Shown piece by piece: positions 35,473-44,096 of a stretch of 64,000 nucleotides of DNA. The stretch is taken from the NCBI GenBank assembly GCA_024276495.1, contig JAJRXC010000061.1:1-64000 (forward strand), read 5' to 3'. This DNA is from Actinomycetes bacterium. Its GTDB lineage: Bacteria; Actinomycetota; Acidimicrobiia; Acidimicrobiales; Aldehydirespiratoraceae. The position numbers and the translations under genes were made by a program. The notes under the pieces were generated by a model. It made no database searches. It saw only the letters and a program-made list of their open reading frames with translations, and was not told the DNA's origin. Position 1 is the first letter of the stretch; the number at the start of each line of letters is the position of its first letter.

Positions 35473-35690
35473 CGACCAGCCGCCACGGTGGGTGACATTC
35501 GCCCACGTCCGTTCACCCTCGGTGTTCAACAGGGGTGGACAAGGTTGTGGACAAGTCCGCCACGGCGCGGAATCACTGTGGAAACGCCGCCCCAGGACCG
35601 CGACAGAGCGTGAGAATCGGAAAATGGGCCGGATTGCCCATGCCGAAACCCGGCACGGAAAAAACATCTGTGCTATGGTTCGTTCACTTG

Positions 35691-35721
35691 ATCGCCCCAC
35701 CGGACACTCCGGTCGGGCGAT
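35691..35721. terminator. Strong hairpin between convergent genes
   Basis: ATCGCCC and GGGCGAT pair, and inside them ACCGG and CCGGT pair around a 5-base loop, giving a 12-bp interrupted stem. It lies between the SCO1664 gene and etfA, whose 3' ends face each other across 285 bases. The rest of that interval shows no gene; it is less GC-rich near 35658-35680 and holds a TATGGT that may be a promoter-like accident. Confidence 0.6.
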
Positions 35722-35757
35722 TCGTGCGTTTCGGGCCGACACGCGGCCACGGGCCCC

Positions 35758-36726
35758 TCAGCGGTCGAGCGCCTCGATCAGCTTCGGCAACACCTTGTGC
35801 ACATCACCGATGATGCCGAGATCGGCGACCGCGAAGATCGGCGCCTCGGGATCCTTGTTGATCGCGATGATGTGCTTCGACCCCTTCATGCCGACCAGGT
35901 GCTGGGTCGCCCCCGAGATCCCGGCGGCGATGTAGACGGTCGGCTTCACGACCTTGCCGGTCTGACCGACCTGCTGCGAATAGGGCACCCAGCCGGCATC
36001 GACGATGGCACGACTCGCGCCGGCCGCGCCACCGAGCGACTTCGCGAGATCGACGATCATCGCGTAGGCATCCTTCTCGCCGAGGCCACGACCGCCGGAC
36101 ACGACGATGTCGGCCTCGTCGAGCTTCGGACCGTCGGACTCCTCGGCGAACGTCGCGGTGACCTTCGCCCCACCGGCGTCGCCCAGATCCGGCACGTCGA
36201 GATCCTCGACATCGGCCTCGGCCCCACCGACCGACTCGGCCGTGAACGACTTCGGTCGGATCAAGAAGATGCCCGGCTTGCCGGAGGTGTTCTTGGTCTT
36301 GACGTCGACCGTCCCACCGAAGATCGGTTCGTTGCCGATCACGGCGTCGCCGTCGACTTCGACATCGACCACGTTGGTGATGACGGGGGCATCGAGCTTC
36401 ACCGAGAGACGGGCCGCCACGTCGCGCCCGTCCTGGGTGGTGCCGAGGAAGAACACGTCGGGGGATTCGACCTCGCCCCCGTCGATGGCGGACGCGACCG
36501 CGGACGCGACCGCGACACCCTGCATGGCCCCGTCGAGGTCGCCGGTCGCGTGGACTGCGGCCGCCCCATGGTCACCGAGCTCCTCGGCGTAGTCGTCGCC
36601 ATCGCCCGCCATGAACACCTCGACGGTGTCGGCGAGCTCGCGAGCCTTGGCCAACATCTCGAGAGTGATGGAGGCGACCGATTCGCCGTTGCCCTCTCCG
36701 AACACCCAGATCTTTTCGAGTCCCAT
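35758..36726 (-). CDS. etfA: Electron transfer flavoprotein subunit alpha
   Basis: The 322-residue subunit carries the FAD. The C-terminal FAD-binding domain is plain: [59 protein letters not shown], and [20 protein letters not shown]. The N-terminal half is the alpha/beta domain that packs on EtfB. ETF takes electrons from acyl-CoA dehydrogenases and passes them to the respiratory chain through ETF-quinone oxidoreductase. It is 9 bases after etfB. Confidence 0.96.
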   Translation of the reverse strand: MGLEKIWVFGEGNGESVASITLEMLAKARELADTVEVFMAGDGDDYAEELGDHGAAAVHATGDLDGAMQGVAVASAVASAIDGGEVESPDVFFLGTTQDGRDVAARLSVKLDAPVITNVVDVEVDGDAVIGNEPIFGGTVDVKTKNTSGKPGIFLIRPKSFTAESVGGAEADVEDLDVPDLGDAGGAKVTATFAEESDGPKLDEADIVVSGGRGLGEKDAYAMIVDLAKSLGGAAGASRAIVDAGWVPYSQQVGQTGKVVKPTVYIAAGISGATQHLVGMKGSKHIIAINKDPEAPIFAVADLGIIGDVHKVLPKLIEALDR

Positions 36727-36735
36727 ATCAGCCCC

Positions 36736-37515
36736 TCACAGAACCTTGAGCTCTTCGAGGAAGGCCACGATGGCCTCGTGGGCCTCGCCTTCGTCCTCGA
36801 TCACTTCGCCGGCTTCGCGAGCCGGCGCGTCTTCGACGGAGACGATCTCCTGCCCGGCACCGGCCCAACCCACGGAACCGGCATCGATGCCGAGATCACC
36901 GCAGGTGACCTCGTCGACCGGCTTCGACTTCGCCGCCATGATCCCCTTGAACGACGGGTAGCGGGGCTCGACCACCCCGGCCGTCACCGAGACGAGCGCG
37001 GGCAGCGGGCAGTCGACATCGTCGTAGCCCGCCTCGGTCTGGCGTTGCACCTTGGCGGTGCCGTCATCGATCGCGACCGACTTGGCGAAGGTCACCGACG
37101 GAAGTCCGAGCAGCTCCGCGACCATCTCGGGCACGGTGCCGGTGTAGCCATCGGACGACTCGGTCGCGGCGAGCACGAGATCGGGTTCGGTACGAGCGAT
37201 CGCCGCGGCGAGAATCTTGGCGGTGCCCAACGCGTCGCTCCCCGAGAGCGCATCGTCGCTGATGAGCGTGGCGCTCTCGGCGCCCATCGCCAGCGCGGTC
37301 CGCAAGCCGCCGACCTCGTTGTTCGGAGCCATCGAGACGAGGTGAACGGATCCCTCACCTGCGGTATCGACGAGCTGGAGGGCCATTTCGACCCCGTAGG
37401 AGTCCGACTCGTCGAGGATGAGCTTCTGATCCCGGACGAGAGTCTTGCTCTCGGGATCGAGCGCACCGGGATCAGCCGGATCCGGGATCTGTTTCACGCA
37501 GACGACAACCTTCAT
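36736..37515 (-). CDS. etfB: Electron transfer flavoprotein subunit beta
   Basis: The 259-residue subunit binds AMP in the ETF heterodimer. It begins MKVVVCVKQIPDPADPG and has SDSYGVEMALQLVD, ALAMGAESATLISDDAL and the AMP-site region AATESSDGYTGTVPEMVAE. The recognition-loop region near residue 190 that contacts partner dehydrogenases is present. It is transcribed with etfA and is divergent from the lipid kinase gene. Confidence 0.95.
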   Translation of the reverse strand: MKVVVCVKQIPDPADPGALDPESKTLVRDQKLILDESDSYGVEMALQLVDTAGEGSVHLVSMAPNNEVGGLRTALAMGAESATLISDDALSGSDALGTAKILAAAIARTEPDLVLAATESSDGYTGTVPEMVAELLGLPSVTFAKSVAIDDGTAKVQRQTEAGYDDVDCPLPALVSVTAGVVEPRYPSFKGIMAAKSKPVDEVTCGDLGIDAGSVGWAGAGQEIVSVEDAPAREAGEVIEDEGEAHEAIVAFLEELKVL

Positions 37516-37577
37516 AGGGGCACGAGTCTGCCAGCGGTGCCGGGGAATGCCTATTCGGGCGAACCAGATTGTCGCGA

Positions 37578-37583
37578 TAGCTT
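37578..37583 (+). promoter_or_regulatory. -10 box for leaderless transcription of the lipid kinase gene
   Basis: TAGCTT is followed by 7 bases and a TTG at 37591. An earlier in-frame TTG at 37582 overlaps the -10 box and would not be in the transcript, so the box helps decide the start. Confidence 0.4.
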
Positions 37584-37590
37584 GGCGTTC

Positions 37591-38511
37591 TTGCGGATCC
37601 TGTTCATCGTGAACTCAGTGGCGTCGTCGGTCACGGCGCGGCGTCGCGTCGTCATTCACAAGGCCCTGTCGGCCGACCACGACGTCACCCTGGCCGAAAC
37701 CAGTCGCCGTGGCCACGCGACCCGCCTGGCCCAGAGCGCGGCCCGCGACCTCTACGACATGGTGGTGGTCCTCGGGGGCGACGGCACCCTCAACGAGGCC
37801 GCCAACGGGCTCGCCGGGTCCACGACCGCGCTGGCGACGCTTCCGGGCGGCTCCACCAACGTCTTCGCCCGCATCCTCGGTCTACCCGACGACTCCGTCG
37901 ACGCCGCCGGTGTGCTGCTCGACGCCATCGATGCCGACTCGATCCGGCGCATCGGGCTCGGTTCCGTCGAAGGTCGGTACTTCTTGTTCCACTGCGGCGT
38001 CGGGTTCGACGCGGCCGTCGTCGAACAGGTGGAGCGGCGGGGCCCATGGAAGCGGTGGGCCGGTCATCCGCTGTTCATCTACGCGGCCGTCGACACCTGG
38101 CTGCGGCGAACCGACCGACGTCATCCGCCGTTGCGCGTCATCGGTGCGAACGGGGAGGAGCTCGCCACCGGCTACTTCACGATCCTGATGAACGCGAACC
38201 CCTACACGTTCCTCGGCAACCGTCCCTTCGACATCGTGCCCGAGCTCACCCTCGACGATCCGCTCGCCGTGGTCACCCTCGAGCAGATCCGTCTCCGCAG
38301 TCTCGTCCCCGTCGCCGTCTCGGCCATCGGCCCGGGCGACGTTCGCGACCGTCGCGACATCGACATCCGCACCGGCATCCGGTCGGTGGTGGTCGAGTCG
38401 GATCCACCGGCGCCGTATCAGGTCGACGGTGATCACCTCGGTGCCAGCAAACGGCTCCGCATCACCTGGACCCCCGAGCATCTGTCGCTGGTGGTGCCGA
38501 CCGGGTCGTGA
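37591..38511 (+). CDS. Diacylglycerol kinase family lipid kinase
   Basis: The 306-residue protein has the DAGK catalytic signature VVLGGDGTLNEAANGLAG near residue 65, followed by TLPGGSTNVFARILGLP, and the C-terminal sandwich domain with HCGVGFDAAVVEQVE and YQVDGDHLG. The family phosphorylates diacylglycerol, sphingoid bases or related lipids with ATP. The N-terminus LRILFIVNSVAS is typical. The TTG at 37591 is taken as the start because it lies just after a likely -10 box. It faces the phosphodiesterase gene, 10 bases from its end. Confidence 0.88.
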   Translation: MRILFIVNSVASSVTARRRVVIHKALSADHDVTLAETSRRGHATRLAQSAARDLYDMVVVLGGDGTLNEAANGLAGSTTALATLPGGSTNVFARILGLPDDSVDAAGVLLDAIDADSIRRIGLGSVEGRYFLFHCGVGFDAAVVEQVERRGPWKRWAGHPLFIYAAVDTWLRRTDRRHPPLRVIGANGEELATGYFTILMNANPYTFLGNRPFDIVPELTLDDPLAVVTLEQIRLRSLVPVAVSAIGPGDVRDRRDIDIRTGIRSVVVESDPPAPYQVDGDHLGASKRLRITWTPEHLSLVVPTGS

Positions 38512-38521
38512 CCCCGAGCCC

Positions 38522-39208
38522 TCAGGCGGCGTCGACAACCGCCCGGGCGACGTCGGGGAGGTTCGTGCAGATGCCGTCGACCCCCATCTCGACGAGGGCC
38601 GCCATCCGGTCGGGGTCGTCGACGGTCCACACGTTGACCAGGAGGCCCGCCTCGTGGGCCCGTCGGACGAGGGCGGCGTCGACGAGGGCGTCGTATGGGT
38701 GGATCGCCGCCATCTCGTGGGCGACGGCCCGGGCGACGAAGCTCGCGGGATCGGTCATCTCGAAGAAGAGCCACGCACAGGGAATCGACGGGTCGACCCG
38801 ATGCAGCCGGTCGACACTGTCCATGTTGAACGACGACACCAGCGCCCGCTCGGGTCCGAGATACGCCTGCACGAGCCCGGCGACCGCATCGACCACGGCA
38901 TGGTCGGCGTCGTAGTCGGGATCGTCGGGAAGGTTCTTGATCTCGATGTTGACCCCCATGCCCTCGCACTCCTCGAGGGCTTCGGCGAGCGACGGGACCG
39001 ACTCGGGAAGCTCGTCGCACGACAGTTCGGCGACCATGCGGCCATCGCCGAGATGGGCGTCGTGGTGGACGACCACGACGCCATCGAGCGAGAGCCGGGC
39101 GTCGAGCTCGACCCAGTCGGCGCCAAGCTCACGGGCGAGCCGAAAGGCGGGCAACGTGTTCTCCGTCGCGGCGGCGCTGGCGCCCCGATGGGCCATCACA
39201 TGGGTCAT
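38522..39208 (-). CDS. Glycerophosphodiester phosphodiesterase
   Basis: The 228-residue protein is a GDPD (GlpQ/UgpQ type) TIM barrel: MAHRGASAAATENTLPAF contains the catalytic His and the metal-binding Glu, followed by WVELDARLSLDGVVVVHHDA with the second His and metal ligands, and later NIEIKNLPDDPDYD. It hydrolyses glycerophosphodiesters to glycerol-3-phosphate and an alcohol. No signal peptide is present, so it acts in the cytoplasm (UgpQ-like). An in-frame ATG at 39196 is a possible later start. Confidence 0.92.
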   Translation of the reverse strand: MTHVMAHRGASAAATENTLPAFRLARELGADWVELDARLSLDGVVVVHHDAHLGDGRMVAELSCDELPESVPSLAEALEECEGMGVNIEIKNLPDDPDYDADHAVVDAVAGLVQAYLGPERALVSSFNMDSVDRLHRVDPSIPCAWLFFEMTDPASFVARAVAHEMAAIHPYDALVDAALVRRAHEAGLLVNVWTVDDPDRMAALVEMGVDGICTNLPDVARAVVDAA

Positions 39209-39332
39209 GGCCCGAGTCTCGCAGGCCGGAGGCGACAGTGGGTGGCACCGCGACCACAGTGCGAATGCCGCACACTACAGCCGGCCGCGGGAAGGACGCG
39301 GGGAGAAAACGAGAACCAGTTTCAAGTTTTGC

Positions 39333-39362
39333 TTGCGGGGAAGGAGAACCGGTTCCTATTAT
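39333..39362 (+). promoter_or_regulatory. Probable promoter of whiB
   Basis: TTGCGG (39333-39338) and TATTAT (39357-39362) are 18 bases apart, a good -35/-10 pair in an unusually AT-rich stretch. The leader to the GTG at 39438 would be about 70 bases. The rest of the 39209-39437 interval shows no gene. Confidence 0.6.
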
Positions 39363-39437
39363 CACTCTCGGCTCCAGGGACCGGAGCCATCGCACATGGC
39401 CGGGAACCGATCACCGGACCGACTCACAGGGGGAATC

Positions 39438-39716
39438 GTGGCGCTCACCGCCGAGGCATTCGAAACAGCAGCAGAGTGGCAGGACAAGGCGGCCTGCCGC
39501 GACACCGATCCGTCGCTCTTCTTCCCGGTCGGCACAACCGGACCGGCGATCGACCAGATCGAATCGGCCAAACAGGTGTGTCTGGCCTGCCTGAGTCGCG
39601 ATGCCTGCCTCGAGTTCGCCCTCACCACCAACCAGGACACCGGCGTGTGGGGCGGCACCTCCGAAGAAGAGCGGCGCGTCATCCGCCGCCGGCTCCGCGC
39701 CGTCGCCACCGTCTGA
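39438..39716 (+). CDS. whiB1: WhiB-family iron-sulfur transcription regulator (WhiB1-like)
   Basis: The 92-residue protein has the four cluster cysteines of WhiB proteins: C20 in KAACRDTDPSLFFP and C48, C51, C57 in QVCLACLSRDACLEFAL, then the GVWGG turn and a basic DNA-binding tail RRVIRRRLRAVA. WhiB proteins hold a 4Fe-4S cluster that senses nitric oxide or oxygen and work with the principal sigma factor. The GTG at 39438 has AGGGGG 5 bases upstream. Its convergent neighbour is a PdtaS-type kinase, the arrangement found next to whiB1 in mycobacteria. Confidence 0.93.
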   Translation: MALTAEAFETAAEWQDKAACRDTDPSLFFPVGTTGPAIDQIESAKQVCLACLSRDACLEFALTTNQDTGVWGGTSEEERRVIRRRLRAVATV

Positions 39717-39746
39717 TCCCGCCGCGGCCGGCCGGGCCCGTGATCC

Positions 39747-41279
39747 TCAGCCGATCGAACGGCTCGTGACGGTGCGCGGCACCCGAACCACCACCGCGGT
39801 GCCGTAGGGCGGCTCCGAGCGGACCCGACGAAAACTGATCGAACCGCCGAGATCGGCGACGACGAACGTCCGAACGATCGTGAGGCCCAGGCGGGCATCA
39901 CGATCGAGGGCGAACCCCTCGGGCACACCCCGACCGGTGTCCTCGACTCGCATCTCGAGCTCTCTGGCCCCGGCCCGAAGCTGCACGGTGATCGTGCCGT
40001 CACCGCCCACGGCGTGATCGATCGCGTTCTGGAGGAGCTCGGTCAGGACCACGGCGAGCGGCATCGCGACATCGCCGCCGAGATCACCGAGACACCCCTC
40101 GACCGACACCGAGACGGGCCGCTCGACCGAACCGAGACCTTCCTCGACCATTCGCACGACGCCGCCGACGACCCCGTCGAAATCGACCACGTCGGCGGTC
40201 TCGACGGACAACGTCTCGTGAACGATCGCGATCGCCCCGATCCGACGGGCGGACTGCTCGACCGCCGCGACCGCCTCGTCGGACTCGAGCCGTCGCGCCT
40301 GCAGGCGCAGCAACGCCTGCACCGTCTGCAGATTGTTCTTCACCCGATGGTGGATCTCCCGGATCGTCGCGTCCTTCGAGACGAGCAACCGATCCCGGCT
40401 CCGAAGCTCGGAGATGTCGCGCAACAACAGCACCGCCCCGCTCACGCGGGAATCGTCGAGCAACGGGTGGCAGCGGACGATCACCGACACGGCGTCGGCC
40501 CGTTCGAGCTCTTCCACCGTGCTGTGGCGAGAGGCGAACGCCCGCCGAACCGCGGTCTCGTCCACTCCCAGCTCCCCGAGCGTGCGCCCACCGACGTTGG
40601 CGAGAACGCCGAGTCGATGCAGCGCCGACATCGCGTTCGGCGAGGCGAACTCGATCCGCTGCTCACGATCGACGATGAGCACGCCGTCGCCGACCCGCGG
40701 CTCACGGAACTCCCCGACCCGTTCGGAGCGGGCCGGCGGGAACTCCCCGGCCGACACCATCGTCGCGAACCGCTCCCACACCGCCCGGTACCGACGCTCG
40801 ACCGGGCTCGGATGGCGAAGCGAGGTCGGATCCGACTCCCGGGCCAGGACCGCGATGGTCTCACCCGCGCACACGACCGGCAGGTAGTCGACCGTCAAGC
40901 GGCCCCTCGGCCCCGGAAGCCGGACGTTCTCCTCGACCAGGGGATCATCACCGGAGCGAACGGTGATCGCGTCGCCTCGAGGCGTCACACCCTCGACCCG
41001 CCGCCCCTCGACGAGGGAGCGGGCCAACAGCGGACGACGCGCGGCCGAGATCTCGTTGCCGACCGGATCGGTGTCGTACACCGTCGACCCGGTCACCGAT
41101 CGGGTGTGGCCGAGCACCACGAACCGGGACGCCGACGAATCGGTCGGCGCGTAGAGCAGCAGGTCCGAGAACGACAGGTCGCTCAGCAGCGACCAGGCGG
41201 AGACCAGGCGCTGAAGGTGGGCGATGGCCGCCTCGTCGAGCGATGTGGCCCGACGAGCGAGATCTGCCAGTCCGGCCAC
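39747..41279 (-). CDS. pdtaS: Sensor histidine kinase, PdtaS type
   Basis: The 510-residue protein has an N-terminal GAF-like domain (about 25-150), a PAS domain (about 195-290, DGVLIVDREQRIEFASPNAM), a HisKA_2 dimerisation/phosphorylation helix IREIHHRVKNNLQTVQALLR with the target histidine at 310 or 311, and an ATPase domain (LTELLQNAIDHAVGGDGTIT, DTGRGVPEGF). It has no membrane helix, so it senses a cytoplasmic signal. In mycobacteria PdtaS phosphorylates the RNA-binding antiterminator PdtaR; no pdtaR is in this window. Confidence 0.92.
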   Translation of the reverse strand: MAGLADLARRATSLDEAAIAHLQRLVSAWSLLSDLSFSDLLLYAPTDSSASRFVVLGHTRSVTGSTVYDTDPVGNEISAARRPLLARSLVEGRRVEGVTPRGDAITVRSGDDPLVEENVRLPGPRGRLTVDYLPVVCAGETIAVLARESDPTSLRHPSPVERRYRAVWERFATMVSAGEFPPARSERVGEFREPRVGDGVLIVDREQRIEFASPNAMSALHRLGVLANVGGRTLGELGVDETAVRRAFASRHSTVEELERADAVSVIVRCHPLLDDSRVSGAVLLLRDISELRSRDRLLVSKDATIREIHHRVKNNLQTVQALLRLQARRLESDEAVAAVEQSARRIGAIAIVHETLSVETADVVDFDGVVGGVVRMVEEGLGSVERPVSVSVEGCLGDLGGDVAMPLAVVLTELLQNAIDHAVGGDGTITVQLRAGARELEMRVEDTGRGVPEGFALDRDARLGLTIVRTFVVADLGGSISFRRVRSEPPYGTAVVVRVPRTVTSRSIG

Positions 41280-41296
41280 GGCCCGTCCCGGCCGAG

Positions 41297-41524
41297 TCAG
41301 CCGAATCCGATGGGGCTACCGCCCTCGGGACCGATCTCGACGAAGGCGATCTTGGCGGCCGGGATACCGACCTCCCCACCCTTGTCGTCGGTCAGCCACA
41401 AGGTGATCGAGCCGTCGGCGAGGGCCGCGTCGACCTCCGCCTTCACGGCGGCACGGTCGGTGCCCTCGGGCATCGTGACGCCGATCTCACGGGGGTGGTC
41501 GGTCACACCGATACGGATGTCCAC
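41297..41524 (-). CDS. DUF3107 family protein
   Basis: The 75-residue protein starts VDIRIGVTDHPREIGVTMP and ends VGIPAAKIAFVEIGPEGG, the compact form of DUF3107, an actinobacterial family of unknown function. GGAG lies about 9 bases before the GTG start. It is between mrp and pdtaS on the same strand; in many actinobacteria it also lies near DEAD-box helicase and regulatory genes. Confidence 0.85.
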   Translation of the reverse strand: MDIRIGVTDHPREIGVTMPEGTDRAAVKAEVDAALADGSITLWLTDDKGGEVGIPAAKIAFVEIGPEGGSPIGFG

Positions 41525-41557
41525 GGGGTGGTCTCCTCAGTCGGGCCCGAAGGCCGG

Positions 41558-42697
41558 TCAGTTGATCTTGAGCTCGGGATGGGTGCGCTTCGACGGCTTG
41601 TGAGCGTCGATCCACTCTGCCATCTCCGCGAACACCACGGACGCGGCATCGTCGGGATCCTCGGCCACCACGGGCCGGCCCTGATCGGACCCTTCCCGAA
41701 GTGCCATCGTCATCGGAATCTGGCCGATGAGATCGACGTCGAGCTTCTCGGCCAGATCGGCGCCGCCCCCCGCCCCGAACAGGTGATAGCGGGTGCCGTC
41801 GTCGCCGGTGAACCACGACATGTTCTCGATCACGCCGGTCACCTTGATGTTGACCTGGTCGAACATGAACGCCGACCGCTGGGCCACCGTCTGCGCCGCC
41901 GGGTTGGGAGTGGTGACGACGAACGCCTCCGAGGTCGGAAGGAACTGGGCCAACGAGAGCGAGATGTCGCCGGTGCCGGGCGGCAGGTCGATGAGCAGGA
42001 AGTCGGGCTCGTCCCAGTACACATCGGTGAGGAACTGCTCGAGCGCCTTGTGCAGCATCGGACCCCGCCAGATGACGGGCTGGTCCTCCTTCGCGAAGAA
42101 CCCCATCGAGATGCATCGCACCCCGTGGGTCTCCGGAGGAACGATCATGTCGTCGATCAGGGTGGGCGGCTGATCCACACCGAGCATCCGCGGAATCGAG
42201 AACCCCCACACGTCGGCGTCGACGACGGCGACCTTGTGGCCCCGCTGGGCGAGGGCGATGCCGAGGTTCGCGGTCACGGAGGACTTGCCGACGCCGCCCT
42301 TCCCTGAAGCGATCAACATCACCCGGGTGCGGTTCCCGGCCTGGGCGAACGGGATCGCCCGACCCTCGGCGTGCCCGTGACTCGGCTGCGAACCCGCCGA
42401 CGCGGCCGGGTCGCCGTGCAGCATCTCTCTCACCGCGGCCCGCTGCTCGTCGGTCATCACGCCGAACTCGATGGTGACGAGGTTGACCCCGTCGAGGTGA
42501 CCGACCGCGTCGGTCACACTCCGTTGGATCTCGGCCCGAAGGGGGCAGCCCGCGATCGTGAGGTCGATGCCGACCTCCACGTGGCCGCCGTCGATCGCGG
42601 TGGAGCGAACCATGCCGAGGTCGACGATGCTGCGGTGGAGCTCGGGGTCCTGCACGGGACGCAGCGCATCGATCACTTCGGCCTCGGTGACGGTCAT
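41558..42697 (-). CDS. mrp: Mrp/NBP35-type iron-sulfur cluster carrier ATPase
   Basis: The 379-residue protein has an N-terminal MIP18 (DUF59) domain (VIDALRPVQDPELHRSIVDL, about 1-85) and a deviant Walker A P-loop IASGKGGVGKSSVTANLGIA near residue 110, then VVDADVWGFSIPRML and DFLLIDLPPGTGD. It binds and transfers Fe-S clusters to target proteins. The CxxC typical of some Mrp proteins is not seen, as in many actinobacterial members. It is divergent from the SufR-like regulator, and both genes use the same AT box as promoter. Confidence 0.92.
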   Translation of the reverse strand: MTVTEAEVIDALRPVQDPELHRSIVDLGMVRSTAIDGGHVEVGIDLTIAGCPLRAEIQRSVTDAVGHLDGVNLVTIEFGVMTDEQRAAVREMLHGDPAASAGSQPSHGHAEGRAIPFAQAGNRTRVMLIASGKGGVGKSSVTANLGIALAQRGHKVAVVDADVWGFSIPRMLGVDQPPTLIDDMIVPPETHGVRCISMGFFAKEDQPVIWRGPMLHKALEQFLTDVYWDEPDFLLIDLPPGTGDISLSLAQFLPTSEAFVVTTPNPAAQTVAQRSAFMFDQVNIKVTGVIENMSWFTGDDGTRYHLFGAGGGADLAEKLDVDLIGQIPMTMALREGSDQGRPVVAEDPDDAASVVFAEMAEWIDAHKPSKRTHPELKIN

Positions 42698-42702
42698 GCG
42701 GG

Positions 42703-42709
42703 TAGAATA
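42703..42709. promoter_or_regulatory. Overlapping divergent -10 boxes of mrp and the SufR-like gene
   Basis: The 7 bases TAGAATA read TAGAAT on the plus strand, 6 bases before the GTG of the regulator, and TATTCT on the minus strand, 6 bases before the ATG of mrp. Both genes therefore appear leaderless, and their polymerases would compete for the same box. The two start codons are only 17 bases apart. Confidence 0.6.
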
Positions 42710-42714
42710 CCGGC

Positions 42715-43452
42715 GTGAAAGGTGCTTCCTCGCAACCCGAGCCGGGTGAGTTGAGCCCGACGGAGTTCGCGTCGGCGGTCACCGCGATCACGTCCGCGTT
42801 CGGTGATCCGACCCGGCGCGAGATATATCTCTACGCTCACGAGAGCGAATCCGGGGTGACCGCGGGCGGAACCGCCGAACATTTCGACCTCCACGCCAAC
42901 GTCGCCCGCCACCATCTCGACAAGCTCGTCGCCGGCGGCTACCTCGAGATCGACGCGGCGAAACCGGCCGGCGGCGTCGGTCGTCCGTCGAAGCGCTACC
43001 GAGCGACGAGTCCCCACGTCCGACTCGAGGTGTCGATCCGCCACGACGACATCCTCGTCTCCCTGCTCGGTCGGGCACTGGCCCTGCTGCCCCCGGAGAC
43101 CGCGGAGAAGATGGCCGAGGACGTGGGGGTCGAGTACGGCAAGGCGATGGCGGCGGCCATCGACCCGTCCGAGACCCACCGCTCCTACCAGGGCGCCCTG
43201 CACGCGGTCGCCGACGCGTTGTCGGCCCACGGATTCGCGGCGAAAGCCGAGACCACCGACGACGACGAGTACCAGATCGTCGCCCAGAACTGCCCGTTCG
43301 GCGACGCCGTTGTCGAGCACCCGGTGATCTGCGCGGTCGATCGCGGCATCGTCTCGGGCATGCTCGGGCTGCTCTACGGTCCGGCCGGCACCGACACCGC
43401 GTCGTCGAAGCCCCAGGGCGACGACATCTGCGTCACCCACGTCACGTTGTAG
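42715..43452 (+). CDS. SufR-like iron-sulfur transcription regulator
   Basis: The 245-residue protein has an N-terminal winged helix (about 20-100, ITSAFGDPTRREIYLYAHES, with HANVARHHLDKLVAGGYLEI) and a C-terminal part with three cysteines placed as in SufR (C193 in QNCPFGDAVV, C206 in PVICAVDRG, C239 in DDICVTH). SufR represses Fe-S assembly genes when its own cluster is intact. Here it is divergent from mrp, which fits control of Fe-S transfer. The GTG start follows a TAGAAT box at 6 bases. Confidence 0.85.
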   Translation: MKGASSQPEPGELSPTEFASAVTAITSAFGDPTRREIYLYAHESESGVTAGGTAEHFDLHANVARHHLDKLVAGGYLEIDAAKPAGGVGRPSKRYRATSPHVRLEVSIRHDDILVSLLGRALALLPPETAEKMAEDVGVEYGKAMAAAIDPSETHRSYQGALHAVADALSAHGFAAKAETTDDDEYQIVAQNCPFGDAVVEHPVICAVDRGIVSGMLGLLYGPAGTDTASSKPQGDDICVTHVTL

Positions 43453-43477
43453 CGGCCCGGCCCGCGAGGCGACCGAT

Positions 43478-43972
43478 TCAGGCGGCGAGGGCCCGGCGTT
43501 CGCCGGCCCGACGCTCCCAACCGACCTTCGTCCAGTCCTGATGCCGTCGCCGGTCACGGCCGGTCCGACGGTCGTGGTCCGCCGCCGTCTCGGCCTGATC
43601 GGCGATCCACGCGTCGACGCCACCGAGCTCGGTCACCAGCTCGCCGAGCCGGCTCCTCGTCACGACGGCGAACGCGCCGATCGACCCCAGGTCGCGGGGA
43701 GTCCAATCCTCGGTGACGACCAGGAGAACCGGCGTCGAGGGGCTCGCGGCACGCAACGCGGGGATCGACTCCCACCCGCTGTGCCCCACGAGGTCGTTCT
43801 CGACGACAACCACGTCCGGTTCGAGAAGGCGGAGCAGGCGTTATCCGTTCACCGCGGTCTGCGCGATGCCGGCCACCTCGAATCCCGCGGCTTCGACCAG
43901 CGGCTCGAACATCTCACCGCGAGATGCCACGATCACCGCCCGACGATCCCGAACCTCGGTTCCCACGCCCAT
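43478..43972 (-). pseudogene. Receiver-like protein interrupted by an in-frame TAA
   Basis: From the ATG at 43972 (AGGAG 4 bases upstream) the frame encodes VIVASRGEMFEPLVEAAGFE and AGIAQTAVNG, then TAA at 43843-43841, then continues in the same frame with RLLRLLEPDVVVVENDLVGH, SIPALRAASPSTPVLLVVTED and a basic tail to 43478. The two parts together form a response-regulator receiver-like fold (DVVVVEND corresponds to the phospho-acceptor strand, with D or N). The stop is TAA, so selenocysteine is excluded. A restart at the GTG at 43813 could make a 111-residue fragment. Either a recent pseudogene or a sequence error. Confidence 0.7.
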
Positions 43973-44082
43973 CACACTCCTCATCCAACAACCTCATTCC
44001 TAGTGGCCGGAGCCCCGCCGCACATGGGCCGAACGGCCCAATCCGGCTCGTCTCGACGATGAGGTTCACGACGAGCCCGGCC

Positions 44083-44088
44083 TACACT
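44083..44088 (+). promoter_or_regulatory. -10 box for the SixA-like gene
   Basis: TACACT is followed by 8 bases and the GTG at 44097, again with no ribosome-binding site. Confidence 0.35.
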
Positions 44089-44096
44089 TCACGCCA

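Noticed and set aside
35630-35690. Possible small RNA or promoter (TATGGT at 35674) before the 35691 hairpin
   Set aside because: No matching -35 box, and the hairpin is explained as a terminator between convergent genes.
43841-43843. Recoding of the in-frame stop in the receiver-like gene
   Set aside because: The codon is TAA, which is not used for selenocysteine, and receiver domains have no cysteine there.
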